A stretch of 64,000 nucleotides of DNA, taken from Amylostereum areolatum (lineage: Eukaryota; Basidiomycota; Agaricomycetes; Russulales; Stereaceae). The stretch's first letter is position 1. Every line of letters begins with the position of its first letter. Below are positions 1-10,030 of this stretch, one piece after another. The notes beneath the pieces were generated by a model that saw nothing but the letters and a program-made list of their open reading frames with translations, was not told where the DNA came from and ran no database searches. Location of the stretch: positions 248,001 through 312,000 of the forward strand of contig SAXG01000033.1 of the NCBI GenBank assembly GCA_012932865.1, in the 5' to 3' direction. A program made the position numbers and the translations under genes.

Positions 1-623
1 CACACAACTGCGTCGTCAATGACAGAAGGTGGCGGGCGTTGCCTCCAACATATGGACCAGCGCAAGCGAAGACCTAACTGCAACAGAAGACAAAATGACA
101 GCTGTGTTATCCAAATGATAAAACTGGATGACGATCGTAGAAAAGAACGACGCACAAAGACGGCCCTGTCCATGGCAAGACCGGGGAATAACGCACAGAT
201 TGGAAGCAAAGCATATCAGAGCAGCTCGAGGGGCGTATACTAAGCTGATGAGGGGGATCTTCAAGGATCCGGCGGCGACTGCACTGACGATGGGATGCGC
301 AGGAAGATGGACGGAAGATGGACGAGGTGGCCGTCGAAGGGAAACCCGAGGACGACATTCATTGTGTCAGCTTCCCACGCGCCACCCACGTCACGCGTGG
401 CTCATTCCGCCTCCACGTGCACCTCCGAGTCCCGTCTCCCGTCTCCCGTCTTCCGTCTCCCAACTCGCGACGCCGACGCCTCCTCTATCTGAACCCTACT
501 ATCTTGCGCTAGGGATACAAATAAACCGCAAGTTAGAGTCGCAAATTGTGCAATTTTCATGGAAAGGCCGGGACACATCTTCGAACATATTCAGACTCTG
601 ACCCGCCGTCTTCTCCTCACCAC
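1..623. other. Intergenic, no supported gene
   Basis: Open frames here are short and overlapping, with no recognisable domain or convincing splice pattern. The right end is downstream of the minus-strand dehydrogenase. Confidence 0.5.
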
Positions 624-1736
624 TCACAAGCTCATCCCCTCCGACCACCCCTCATACCCCTCCACCTCCCCACCCAACCTCCCCAGCGCCCCCCTCACCC
701 TCTCCACCGCATCCATCCCCAACACCAACCTCCCCGGCGGACTCTCCGCACGCGCGACGCGCAGCACGCACGCGGCGTACTTCTCCACGCTGTTCGACGG
801 CGCGTACGCTTCCGCGAGCCACTGACGCGTTTGGGAGGACGCGTTGGAGGGGGAGGTGTAAGCTGGGTGCGGGGGAAGGGTGAGGGTCGTGGGGGTGACG
901 ATGGCGGTGGGGAAGAGGCCGGGCACGAGGGTCGTTATCTGTGCAGGTACGTGAGTGGTGGTGGAGGAGGAGGAGAGAAGGAGCAGGTGCGGACCTTGAC
1001 GTTCCACTCGGGATCAAGCTCTTTGGAGAGCGACTCGGTGATCGCTTCGAGTGCTGTCCCGCGCGTCTATCAGCCGCCGTCCCCGCTCCGAGAAGACGAC
1101 GAAGGTTGAACTCACCCGCTTTACTGCAACGTAAGGCGAAGTCAGTTCCCCTACGTCCTGCGAACGCGAACCCAGTGTACGCACGAACGCACCTTGCGCA
1201 ATAGAACCCGGCCACCGGGATCGCCTCGTGCGCGAACAGCGAGGAGACCTGCAGCAGGCGTCCGCCCGCACCCCGCGGGTTGACCTCCCGAAAAGTCCTG
1301 ACGGCCTCCCGCGCGACACAGACCACGCCCCAAAAGTTCACCTCGAACAAGGTGCGCGCCGCCTCCTCCCCGCCCTCTCCCTCGCCTTCCACTTCCCCAA
1401 AATACGTCCACCCGGCGTTGTTGTACACCACGTCGACCCTCCCGAACACCGCGACCGCGCGCGCGAACGCGGCCTTGACGGCGCGCGCGTCGGTGACGTC
1501 GAGCGGGAGGACGAGCAGGTGCGCGGCGTCGTGCTGGGCTTGGAGCGCGGAGAGGGCGGAGGGCGTGCGGAGCGTCGCGACGACGCGGTGGCCGGCGAGG
1601 AGGGCGTGCGTGGTCACGGCGCGCCCGAGGCCTGTGGAGGCGCCGGTGACTGGAGTGCGGTTAGCACACTGGCAGAGGGGAAGCAGTGGAGAGGGAAGTG
1701 CGTACTGAACCAGACTTGGGATGTGTCGGGGGACAT
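624..1736 (-). CDS. Short-chain dehydrogenase/reductase (SDR)
   Basis: This is a classical SDR, an NAD(P)(H)-dependent oxidoreductase of unknown substrate. Five exons fit: 1706-1736, 1193-1649, 1116-1123, 995-1053 and 624-938. They total 870 nt, or 289 residues, with every phase consistent and all introns GT-AG of 56-69 nt. The spliced N-terminus reads MSPDTSQVWFITGASTGLG, which carries the TGxxxGxG cofactor motif. NNAG follows in the middle. The catalytic serine lies in LLQVSS and the YxxxK motif is YCASK. Exon 3 is only 8 nt and supplies the catalytic lysine codon, so skipping it would kill the enzyme. The C-terminal exon carries ITTLVPGLFPT, as in fungal SDRs. A TATA box lies about 40 bp upstream. 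Family is clear; substrate cannot be read. Confidence 0.88.
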
Positions 1737-1772
1737 GTTGCTTGGATGGACGGTCGAGAGCGCGGGGCGAGG

Positions 1773-1780
1773 CTTTATAT
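1773..1780 (-). promoter_or_regulatory. TATA box of the SDR gene
   Basis: ATATAAAG on the minus strand, about 37 bp upstream of the SDR start codon at 1736. Confidence 0.6.
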
Positions 1781-4700
1781 GCGTGCGTTTGGGGGTGGGC
1801 GACGACGAATGGGTGAGGACGATAACCGCGGACGTCTCGATGGGCGAGGACGGTGACTTCCGGTCATCGACAGTGGTGCCCATCGGCCAAAAACGACGTG
1901 ACGCGCTCGTGCGTTCCCACCGGTGCCGCGCAGGGTGCGATGAACTTGGACGGTTATGGAGGGGTGCCACAGGAACGGAGAGGGATGGTAACTTCAGGTG
2001 CGCAAGAGAGACGCCGACCTCGGGAAACCATCGTATATTCCCAGACGATACGATTAATGACTGTATGCCCCATGTCTGTGTAGTGTACAGTACACACGTG
2101 CAGCGGGCCTCCGCCCTCCGCGCTTGAACTCCACCACGACCTCGCGCACCCGCCCGTCCTCCCAATTCGACGTTACCTACAGCAAGGCGGAATGCACGTA
2201 CTTTGAAAAGCGGGAAGAGGAGGAGGCCGGTAACCTGTGGTCGGGGCTTGTTGCGCGACGTGCGTGCGTGCGTGCGTTTCGCGGTGGTGTCGTAGTCGGC
2301 GTGCGGGGAGGGAGGGGACCTTCAATGCAGCGAAGCGGGCGCGGTCGACTATCGGTGACGGCCCTCACAGAACGTGCGCCGTAGCTCTTGGAACGATCAG
2401 AGAATCGCGGGTCGAGGAGCTTGATCCTACGAGTGGAACATCCGAGTTCGCGTGCGCGTCGTCCAGGTCTGCTTCGTGCTTTGCTCACGGATAACGACAG
2501 ATACTTAACGACCCTTGTACTCCACTTAGCTTTTCTGCGTCCACCGTCGCTCCGCCCCCGCACTGTCCCTCCAGCCACGTTCAAACACGCCACTGGTCCG
2601 CGAAAACGTCCTACATGCCGTCGAACAACTTCGAACTGTTCACCGCGTGTGTGTTGCGTGTCGCACGCACGGGAGGTCGGTGTAAGTATGGATGGAGCCA
2701 AGTAAGTAATAGTGTTCCAATCCCTACACGTATACACTGACATGACTGTCTCACATCCTTTCCCCGCAAATCGTATCTGCTTACTTATATCGCGCTAGCG
2801 TCCTCGCACGCCCATCAATAGGTACATATCACGACACTAAACACAAATTCGAACGCGATTAGACAGGGCGCGCTATATACCGTCGAACATTCGCCGGTTT
2901 GAGCGCACCTTTTTTATTTGATCGAGGGCCGTAGCTGGCCGTAGCTGGGAATGACGTTGAGGTACCTGGCGTCGGGACCCTAGAGAAAGGAGGAAGGGAG
3001 TGTGTCATTGAGCACGAGAATAATATCTTGTCGACCTTCCCCAAACCCTCCGCAACAAACCCAAACCCAAACGCCGCAACGTCCGTACTTGGTCCGTACC
3101 TGCCGCCCGACAGACGTCGAGGCGGGAGGGCGCGAGGTTGTTCCACTTCGGGACGACAAGCCCAACTTCCTTCCCTTCTCGACGTCAAAAAACCGGGACT
3201 TCTTCTTCCCTTACTTACACTTACGTCGAAGCGAAGTTGGCGACCGGTGACTTGGTCCGCCCGATGCAACTAACTTGCAATAAAGTAACAAGCGCCGAAC
3301 AAAGATGAATTTATTGGATGGCGAGCCCTGTGTGTGTCGTGATGGCGATATCCTGCGATATCCCTCGCGCGCCTGTTTCTTTGCTCGCCGTGTGGTGAGC
3401 GCAACGGTTGTATTTTATGTATGAGGAAAAAAACATCTTCGTGGAGGGAGCGGGGGACCCTGGAGGTCCCGCCGGGACCCGCGCCTACTACTGACCGCAC
3501 CAGTACCATTGATACCGCCAATGACCGCGCGCGACGTCCAGAACAGACAGGCAGAACAGCGACCACTGACCAGTCGGCGTACACAGCGCGGGCGCCTCGT
3601 CGACGTCACGTCCAAACGCGCGCCGCAAGCATTGACATGGTGTCTACGAGAGCAAGTCAGTGTGCAGATACATCAGCCCCTGCACCGCACGAAAAGAACT
3701 CGCGTGCGCGTCATCGGTCGGAGGGACGATATGCGTGGCGTGGCGCAGGGCCAGGGCCGGCGGGATCATGCTGTACGACGGCGTTGAATTCCGAATGGCG
3801 TCGTCTTGTATCGGTAAGGGGAGGGGGGACGACGACGGCGACGGCGAGGGACATGAGGGGCATCGATGGCGGGCGCCAGGAGTAGGACGCGCGCTGGCGC
3901 TGAGGGGCGTCGTTGGTGGAGAGGGGAGGAGAACGAAGACGTACAATGGACGTACGGCACGATAGAGCCAGGAGGGAACCTTGGTGGTATGGAGAGCGCG
4001 GATCCGGATCATGGAGAGCGTACATAAAAAGTAGTGTTACATACCTTCTCTCCAGGTCGCCGACGAGTCGCCCGTGCGCCGCCGTCGCAAATGACATGCA
4101 CGAGGCGCGCGCGTTGCAGACAGGGTCAAAGTCCCACTGGAGTCACGGTGGCGCCGCGCGGCGCGCGCGCAGGTCGGGGGCGACGGCAGCGGGTGGCGGC
4201 GGGTGAAGCATGGCGAAGGAGGGGCGAAAAAATGCGATTGGCCCGTGGCGGTTTTGAATTCGGAGACACGTCACCCGGTCACAGCAATTTGGCTTGCATT
4301 GTTTGGGCGGATCGGGCGTCGGCATGGAAGCGGGGGCACGACGACGTTCTGCGATTGGCCCGTGGCGGGATTCGGGAAGACGAGTCGGCGCTGCCGCGGC
4401 TGGAGGGACAACGCGTCGGCACGCGCTTAACGCGAGTCCTCGAGGTCGTCGTGCGTACGTAGGATCGGGAGACGGCATTCAGGCGGGTTTTGATGCAGAG
4501 CGGTGGGGGCGGGTGGTGGACGACGGCGGGAGACGATGGTGAGCACAATGAGGCGGACGAGGAACACGATGGGGGCGGGGTGGAGGGCGGGTGGGGGGCG
4601 GGATCTGAGCTCGAGCCTGACGATCTGGATCTGCGATGTGAAGAATGTACAATGAGGACACGTGATTCGGTGACGCCGTCGCGAGGGGGACAGGCACGCG

Positions 4701-4792
4701 GCGTCCCAAGGAGGCGGTGCGGCTGTTCGGACCGATGCTGAAACGCCGCGTTGGTCCCATTTCGCAATTCACCGCAGCCGCTCCCTCGTCCG
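1781..4792. other. 3-kb intergenic region
   Basis: Very GC-rich, with many long but unconvincing open frames of Arg/Pro/Gly-rich composition on both strands. I found no domain, signal peptide or coherent exon chain. It holds the 5' region of the SDR gene on the left and that of the Ser/Pro-rich gene on the right. Confidence 0.45.
4233..4368. repeat. Pair of 19-bp direct repeats with inverted CCAAT box
   Basis: TGCGATTGGCCCGTGGCGG occurs exactly at 4233-4251 and 4350-4368, 117 bp apart. Each copy contains GATTGG, the reverse of a CCAAT box. They lie about 570-700 bp upstream of the gene starting at 4932. A regulatory role is inferred. Confidence 0.55.
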
Positions 4793-4800
4793 ATATATAG
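4793..4800 (+). promoter_or_regulatory. TATA box of the Ser/Pro-rich protein gene
   Basis: ATATATAG about 132 bp upstream of the ATG at 4932, followed by a C/T-rich leader containing a run of TCC triplets. Confidence 0.5.
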
Positions 4801-4931
4801 ACCCCCTCGCCCGCCGCCGTTCCCTCCTCCTCCTCCTCCTCCCCGCCGCCCGCCCCCCGACACGACGCGCTCGACGACACCCGACGACGACCTCCAAAAC
4901 ACGCAAAAACAAAAGTTTCGAAACAGCAACG

Positions 4932-5960
4932 ATGACACAGTACTCGTCCCTCTTCACCCTCGGTCTGCTCTCCGGCGACCACTGTACAAGTAGTAAACAC
5001 CAGTCACTCGACCTCACCCCGCACATCGCACTCGAGAACGACTCGTCGTCGCCGTCCAGCCCGACGACCAAGAGCGCGCACATGCGCTCTTTCCTCTCGC
5101 TCGACCTGCCCTCGTCCTCCACCCACCTCTCGCCCGCCCATGCGACCCCGTCCCCGAGGACCCCCACGTCCCCCTTCCTCGCCGCCCGCTACCGCCCGAT
5201 CTCGCGCCAGCCCTCCCGCGAGCGCGACTCCCCCCGCGCGCTCCCCTCGCCCAAGCCCGCGCCGAGCGCAAGCCTGCCGTCCCTCCCGGACTCCCTCTCC
5301 TCCCTCTTCGTGCCCCTCCCCGCGTCCTCCCCGTCGTCGCCGCGCTCCCCGTCCCTTGCCCGCCCACCCCCGTCGCCGCTCTCCCCTGCGCGCTCGCCCG
5401 CGTCCGCGCGATCGTCGAGGACGTACCCGCCCAACAAGACCCGCCTCACCCGCACCGGCTCCGTCCTCTCCACCGCCACCACCGTCCGCACCGTCCGCAA
5501 GCAGACTGCGCACCGCGACGCCGCGCTCGCGAACCTCGAAGGCCGCGGCACCTCCTCGCCCTCCGCCCCCGCCCCCGCCCGCTCTCTCTCCCGCTCGCCC
5601 TCCCAGCCTTTGCAGTCCGCGCGCGCCACCCGCAACTTCATGTCCATGAGCGACGAGGACTCCACCGAGGGCTCGTCCTCCGACGCGGGCGACACGGACA
5701 AGGACGACGACGAGAGCGGCGAGGACGTCTTCAGCGCCCTTCCGACCGACGTCAGGCCCACGCCCCCGCCCGTCATCACCCGCAGCCGCTCCAATTCCGC
5801 CGCGCGCGCGGGCGGGTCGCTCGGCAGGATGCGCGGGTACTCCCTCTCCGGCAGCCTGTCCGGCAAACGCGCCTCGGTGTCCTCGCTCGCGTCCACCCTC
5901 GCGAACTTCCTCGACTTCAGGGAGGACGACGGCATGGGGCTCGCCGTGCGCGCCGCGTGA
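4932..5960 (+). CDS. Ser/Pro-rich low-complexity protein, unknown function
   Basis: A single open frame of 342 codons without introns, which is unusual in this window. The protein is dominated by Ser, Pro, Ala and Arg with many SP and RSxS segments, so it is probably largely disordered and a good kinase substrate. An acidic stretch near residues 235-265 (SMSDEDSTEGSSS, then DTDKDDDESGEDVF) interrupts the basic Ser-rich parts. The C-terminus has a more ordered-looking segment, SSLASTLANFLDFREDD. There is no signal peptide, membrane helix or enzyme motif. Codon third positions are strongly C/G, as expected for a real gene here, and a TATA box precedes it. I do not recognise the family. Confidence 0.7.
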   Translation: MTQYSSLFTLGLLSGDHCTSSKHQSLDLTPHIALENDSSSPSSPTTKSAHMRSFLSLDLPSSSTHLSPAHATPSPRTPTSPFLAARYRPISRQPSRERDSPRALPSPKPAPSASLPSLPDSLSSLFVPLPASSPSSPRSPSLARPPPSPLSPARSPASARSSRTYPPNKTRLTRTGSVLSTATTVRTVRKQTAHRDAALANLEGRGTSSPSAPAPARSLSRSPSQPLQSARATRNFMSMSDEDSTEGSSSDAGDTDKDDDESGEDVFSALPTDVRPTPPPVITRSRSNSAARAGGSLGRMRGYSLSGSLSGKRASVSSLASTLANFLDFREDDGMGLAVRAA

Positions 5961-7070
5961 GCGGGTTCGGGTTGTAGCCTCCGGTCGCTGTTTCTGTTTG
6001 TGTATCTCGGTTCGTCTCTTCGTTGTGTTTTTTTTTCGTGTCCGTGTTCCCGTCGCTTTCGTTTTGAGTATGGCTATGCTGTCTTTCCCCCCTCCTCTCC
6101 GTCCACACCCCGTTTACGAGCGCGCGTGCGCGCTCGTTGTTAATCGCGCCTTGTCCCGCCTACCCTACGCCCTTCCTTTCCGTAATCCCCCCTCTTTTTC
6201 GTTTTTTATTTTACCCTGCACATATACCATCTTCCTCCGTACGCACATCCTCGGACCCTCCTTTCGAGCGCATAGTTCCGTAATCCTCGTCCCCCCCCAC
6301 CCTATCTTCGTTCACCCTCCCCCGCCGTCTTTCCTCCCGCCTCACCCCCCTCGTATGTCCTTGTCAAAGTTCGAACTGTACAACGTTGTTCTTCGCTTGT
6401 AAGTACTTGCTCGCCACTGTAACCCACCCCCGTCTCGTCTCTCGTCGTACATACGCTACGCTACTTACCTACGTACAGCTTCTACATACGCACATGATCT
6501 CAATGCCAATGCCCACTGCGGTTTTCCAGTTTGTGATCTGAGCGGGGGCGGTCCGTCGCCTTCGACTTGTTGGCTGTAATCGACGGTGCGTGCACCGCCG
6601 GGAACACGTCGAGTGACGAGGCAGAGCAGGTGCGTCGGGTCGTGGTGGGGCTCGAGAGGGCGGGGTGTGTACGTAGGCACTGCGAGCCTACTTACTTGGA
6701 GCCTACCGAGGCCGGGACGCGCGTGGTATGGATGCCATGCCATTTGGATGGACGAATGAGAGGAATGCGACTCTGCGAGGACGGATTTTTGTACGCACGG
6801 AGAAAGGTCTGACAGTGACTGGGTCACCGAAGCGATATCCGGGCCGCGGTTCCGGAGTCCCGCCGTCCATCCTCGTACGACTCGAACCTTTCCTTGACAA
6901 TCCTCATTTATTCCTCAGAGTGCGTGTATTCCGAATTTCCCGTTCAAATGCCGGTGAATAAGTGCGCTTGAAGACCCAATTGCAATATGTGCGCGTCTCT
7001 TTCGCTTCGCGAGAAGAAACAAAGGAGACGCGCGACGGGGACGTCACTGTGTGTAAGTTGTGATTGAGGT
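5961..7070. other. Intergenic with pyrimidine-rich 3' region
   Basis: The first 450 bp after the stop codon are C/T-rich, as in a long 3' UTR. The rest is the upstream region of the Myb gene. No coding exon is supported. Confidence 0.5.
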
Positions 7071-7077
7071 TATATAA
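7071..7077 (+). promoter_or_regulatory. TATA box of the Myb-repeat gene
   Basis: TATATAA 32 bp before the ATG at 7109. Confidence 0.65.
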
Positions 7078-7108
7078 ACCCGGCCTCGAGGCGCTCCTGC
7101 CGACGGCG

Positions 7109-9184
7109 ATGTGGGAGCAGTGGCTCGTAAGTACTTATCTTTGCTTTGTCCGTGGTGCGAAGGTCTCTCGCTGGCCTGGCGGCAGTACGCTTGTCACCAA
7201 CCTCGAAGGCCTCCACACCCCACCTGCAGCTTCTGGACGATCTCAGCGATGGACATCGTGCGGTGCGTCAAGGCACATCTGAGGACCCTGCTCGGGATGG
7301 CGCCGGATGGTGTGGAGGACAGGGGTGAGAGGGAGGGGGAGTGGCGGAGGGAGGTCCTGCAATACGTCGTGCGTCCATCTCGCAATCTATCTCCTTCCCG
7401 TTTTCTCCGCCCACGCGCTGGCGAATGCCCACACGCAGGCCGCGCTCGACAGGCTCCTCTCGGCGCCCGAAGGCCCTCTGGCGCGTCGTTTGGGCGGGGG
7501 TGGGGTGGGGGGCGTGGGGTGGATGGAGAGGTTAGCGATCGCGCTGGAGGAAGAAGAGGTGGAGAAGGCAATCGCGCTCGGCCCTCTGGAGGACGGGGAA
7601 GACTCGGATGTGGACCTCGACGAGCGTGGTTCTGGTGCGTGGTTTCTCCAAGACTTTGTGAGTCTAAGATCTTGCGTCTCATCGTCGTCGCAGCACGTGC
7701 CTCCCCAGATCTTGAGTACCTCAACCCCGCCCCCGCCCCCGACGCGCTCCCGACCCCGCCCCCCTCTCAACCTTTCCAACATCCCCATCCGGCCGCAGAC
7801 GCGCCCTCCCGAAGTGTATCCCCCTCTCCTCCCTCCCCGACGACGACCTCCAATCCCTCGCCTCCGACTCCGACTCCGATTTCGAACCCGACGACGCGTC
7901 CTCCGCCTCCGCCTCCACCCCCACGCCGACGCCCACCCCAATGCCCACCACACCCCCTTCAAACACCGCATGGCCGAAGTCGTACAACCCCGACCATCGC
8001 CGGATGTTGATCAAGACGTGGAAGTCGCATCGGCAGCTGACCGCGCTCGGCGAGCTCATCCGTCCCCTCCTTCGTACCGCATGCTCGCTCATCCTTGCAA
8101 ACGCAGGCGTTCCCTTCCACACAGGCCCCTACAACAGCGGGGAGCAGCGCCGGCTCGACGACGCGATCAAGAAGGCGCGCGCCGTACGCCCTTTCCTTTC
8201 TCCCGTTCCCTTTCTCCTCCTCCTCCTCCTCCTCCTCGCATGCTTAGCTAACTTCACCCTCGACACAGCGCAAACATCTTTCCGAGCGCGCCTTCTACGC
8301 GCGTCTCCTCCCGCGAGATATTTCCCTCAAGTCCAAGCATCGCTACACCAGCACCGGGTTGAGGTCCCCATTGTGGACGGAGCTGGGTGCGCTTTCTCTT
8401 TCCCTCCGTTCTTGGCTAGTCGTGTGGGGTTTACTCTCTATGGGGCCTGTACCCTTGGCTAGCCGACGCCGTGGGAATGCGTCCACTTCGATCTATCCTC
8501 AATCGCGTGCAACGGCAGGCGGCCGCTGCGATGGACGCGTCGGCGGTGTGGACGGAGGAGGAGGAGGACGCGTTGATGATGTGCGTCTCCTTTCTGTTCT
8601 GCTCTCGTCACCTCTCACCCATTCATTCTTCCCTCGCGCATAGAGCTAGGAAGGATCTCGGGAATAATCAGTGGGACGCCGCCTGGGGCGGCCGCCGCGG
8701 GAGTGTCGTGAGCGGTATTATAGTCTGAAGATGGGGCGAACGGTCGGTGCGTCTTTCTGTTTTCCCGTTTCTTTTTTGGTCTGCGCCTTGCGCGTTTTTT
8801 TTTTTTTGCGGGACGCGTGTATACGCGCGAGAACGTGCGGGGGCGCGTGCAGGGCGGTTTGGGGATGTCTGTGCGCGTGTTGCCTCTGTCTGCTCTGCTG
8901 CGCCGGACTGACCGGACGACAGGCCAGTGGACCACGCGCGAGGAAGGCGCGCTCGCCGACGCCGTGAAGTTCCTCCTGCGGCGTGCGGGCACGGAGGCGA
9001 TGGACGATTCGGATGCGGGGTGGGACGCGGTCGCGAAGCGCATGGGGACGCGGAGGACGGGCGGGATGTGTCGGAACAAATGGTGCGTTTCGTTCTGTTT
9101 CGCGCTCGTTCGGGGTGGTAGGGTGGGCGGTGACGAAGCTGACGCGTTGCGCGATAGGATGAACGTGCAGAGGTATCGACCGTG
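7109..9184 (+). CDS. Myb/SANT-repeat DNA-binding protein, apparent frameshift
   Basis: A multi-exon gene encoding a nuclear protein with up to three Myb-like segments. The start MWEQWL, then an intron from GTAAGT at 7127, follows a TATA box; ATG 7249 is an alternative. An N-terminal helical part and an acidic Ser/Asp stretch (SDSDSDFEPDD) precede the repeats. Repeat 1 contains YNPDHRRMLIKTW near 8000. Repeat 2 starts VWTEEEEDALM near 8550 and ends PPRECRERYYSLK near 8720. Repeat 3 is QWTTREEGALADAV to CRNKWMNVQRYRP, with the final intron splitting Trp. Between NNQWDAAW and GRPPREC the frame changes by one base near 8680-8684, as if one base were missing. The exon junction near 7707-7797 is my best guess. 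Likely a transcription factor or telomere/rDNA-type Myb protein; target unknown. Confidence 0.75.
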
Positions 9185-10030
9185 ATTCTTGTTGGAGGGC
9201 TCGACGGGCGGGCAGGGTCGCACTCACCCGTGTGTGTTGTGGTCTTGGTGGACGAGTTGTGTGATAATTTGGAGGTCTGTGTATGCTTGTACGATGCGTC
9301 GTTGGCGAGGACGTTGAGGGGAGGCTCATGTAATTATAATATATCATTGGGGAATATATGGTGCATTTCTTGTAGCATACACAGTGTGTCGACGTTCGAT
9401 ATATAGCACTGCCAGCACGTCGTCGTGCCACAGAGCCGATGTTCATCCTAATCCTGGATTTCCGGCTCAACAGACCCCCGCTGACGAGTTCGTCTCACAT
9501 CAAGGCCAGTCAAGGTCGTCATCTGTCCTGGATACGTGCGGACGCCTTCACGCTGGTGTAATGCGAGATGTAAAGACTTGACGAGCGCGAACTCAAGCCT
9601 TGCGAGGGTGTCTAGACAGTCGACAGTCGAGTTGTGGTGGAGATAGAAACGACTGCGACGCACCTGTCTCGCTGACCCCTTCCACGTAGGACCTGGAGGC
9701 GTCGCGCTGTCAACTCGCCGTGAAGAACGCCTTGAGAACGCCTGGATTCCTGTGCACTGTCAATTCCGCCAGGGTGCACCCGTCGTGGGTCCATTTCCCG
9801 CTATTTATATGCGACTCTGAAAGTGAATGACCAGTCTAGGTTGTATGTATGTGCAGGCCTCGTACGTACGGGTTTTTTTTCGTTCAGAAGTGCGTCGCGT
9901 TGTGTCGCGTCGACTCCGTCGAGCACGTGCTGCGAAGCTGGTCTTGCCTCGTGGAAAGCCTGGCTGTTCCGCCTTTTTCGCCCTTTCTCCACCTACCACC
10001 ACATCCGCTCATCAACTTACAAAACCAACA
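9185..10030. other. Intergenic
   Basis: Holds the 3' end of the Myb gene and the 5' region of the NACHT gene. A TTTATAT box lies at 9804-9810, about 220 bp before the NACHT ATG. A short minus-strand open stretch around 9715-9800 could be a relic but shows no domain. Confidence 0.45.

Noticed and set aside
4825..4845. TCC microsatellite as a significant repeat
   Set aside because: Short pyrimidine triplet runs are common in leaders here (also near 8215) and show nothing specific.
5004..5513. Long Arg/Gly-rich minus frame inside the Ser/Pro-rich gene
   Set aside because: It is the complement of GC-rich Ser/Pro codons and has no independent coding signal.
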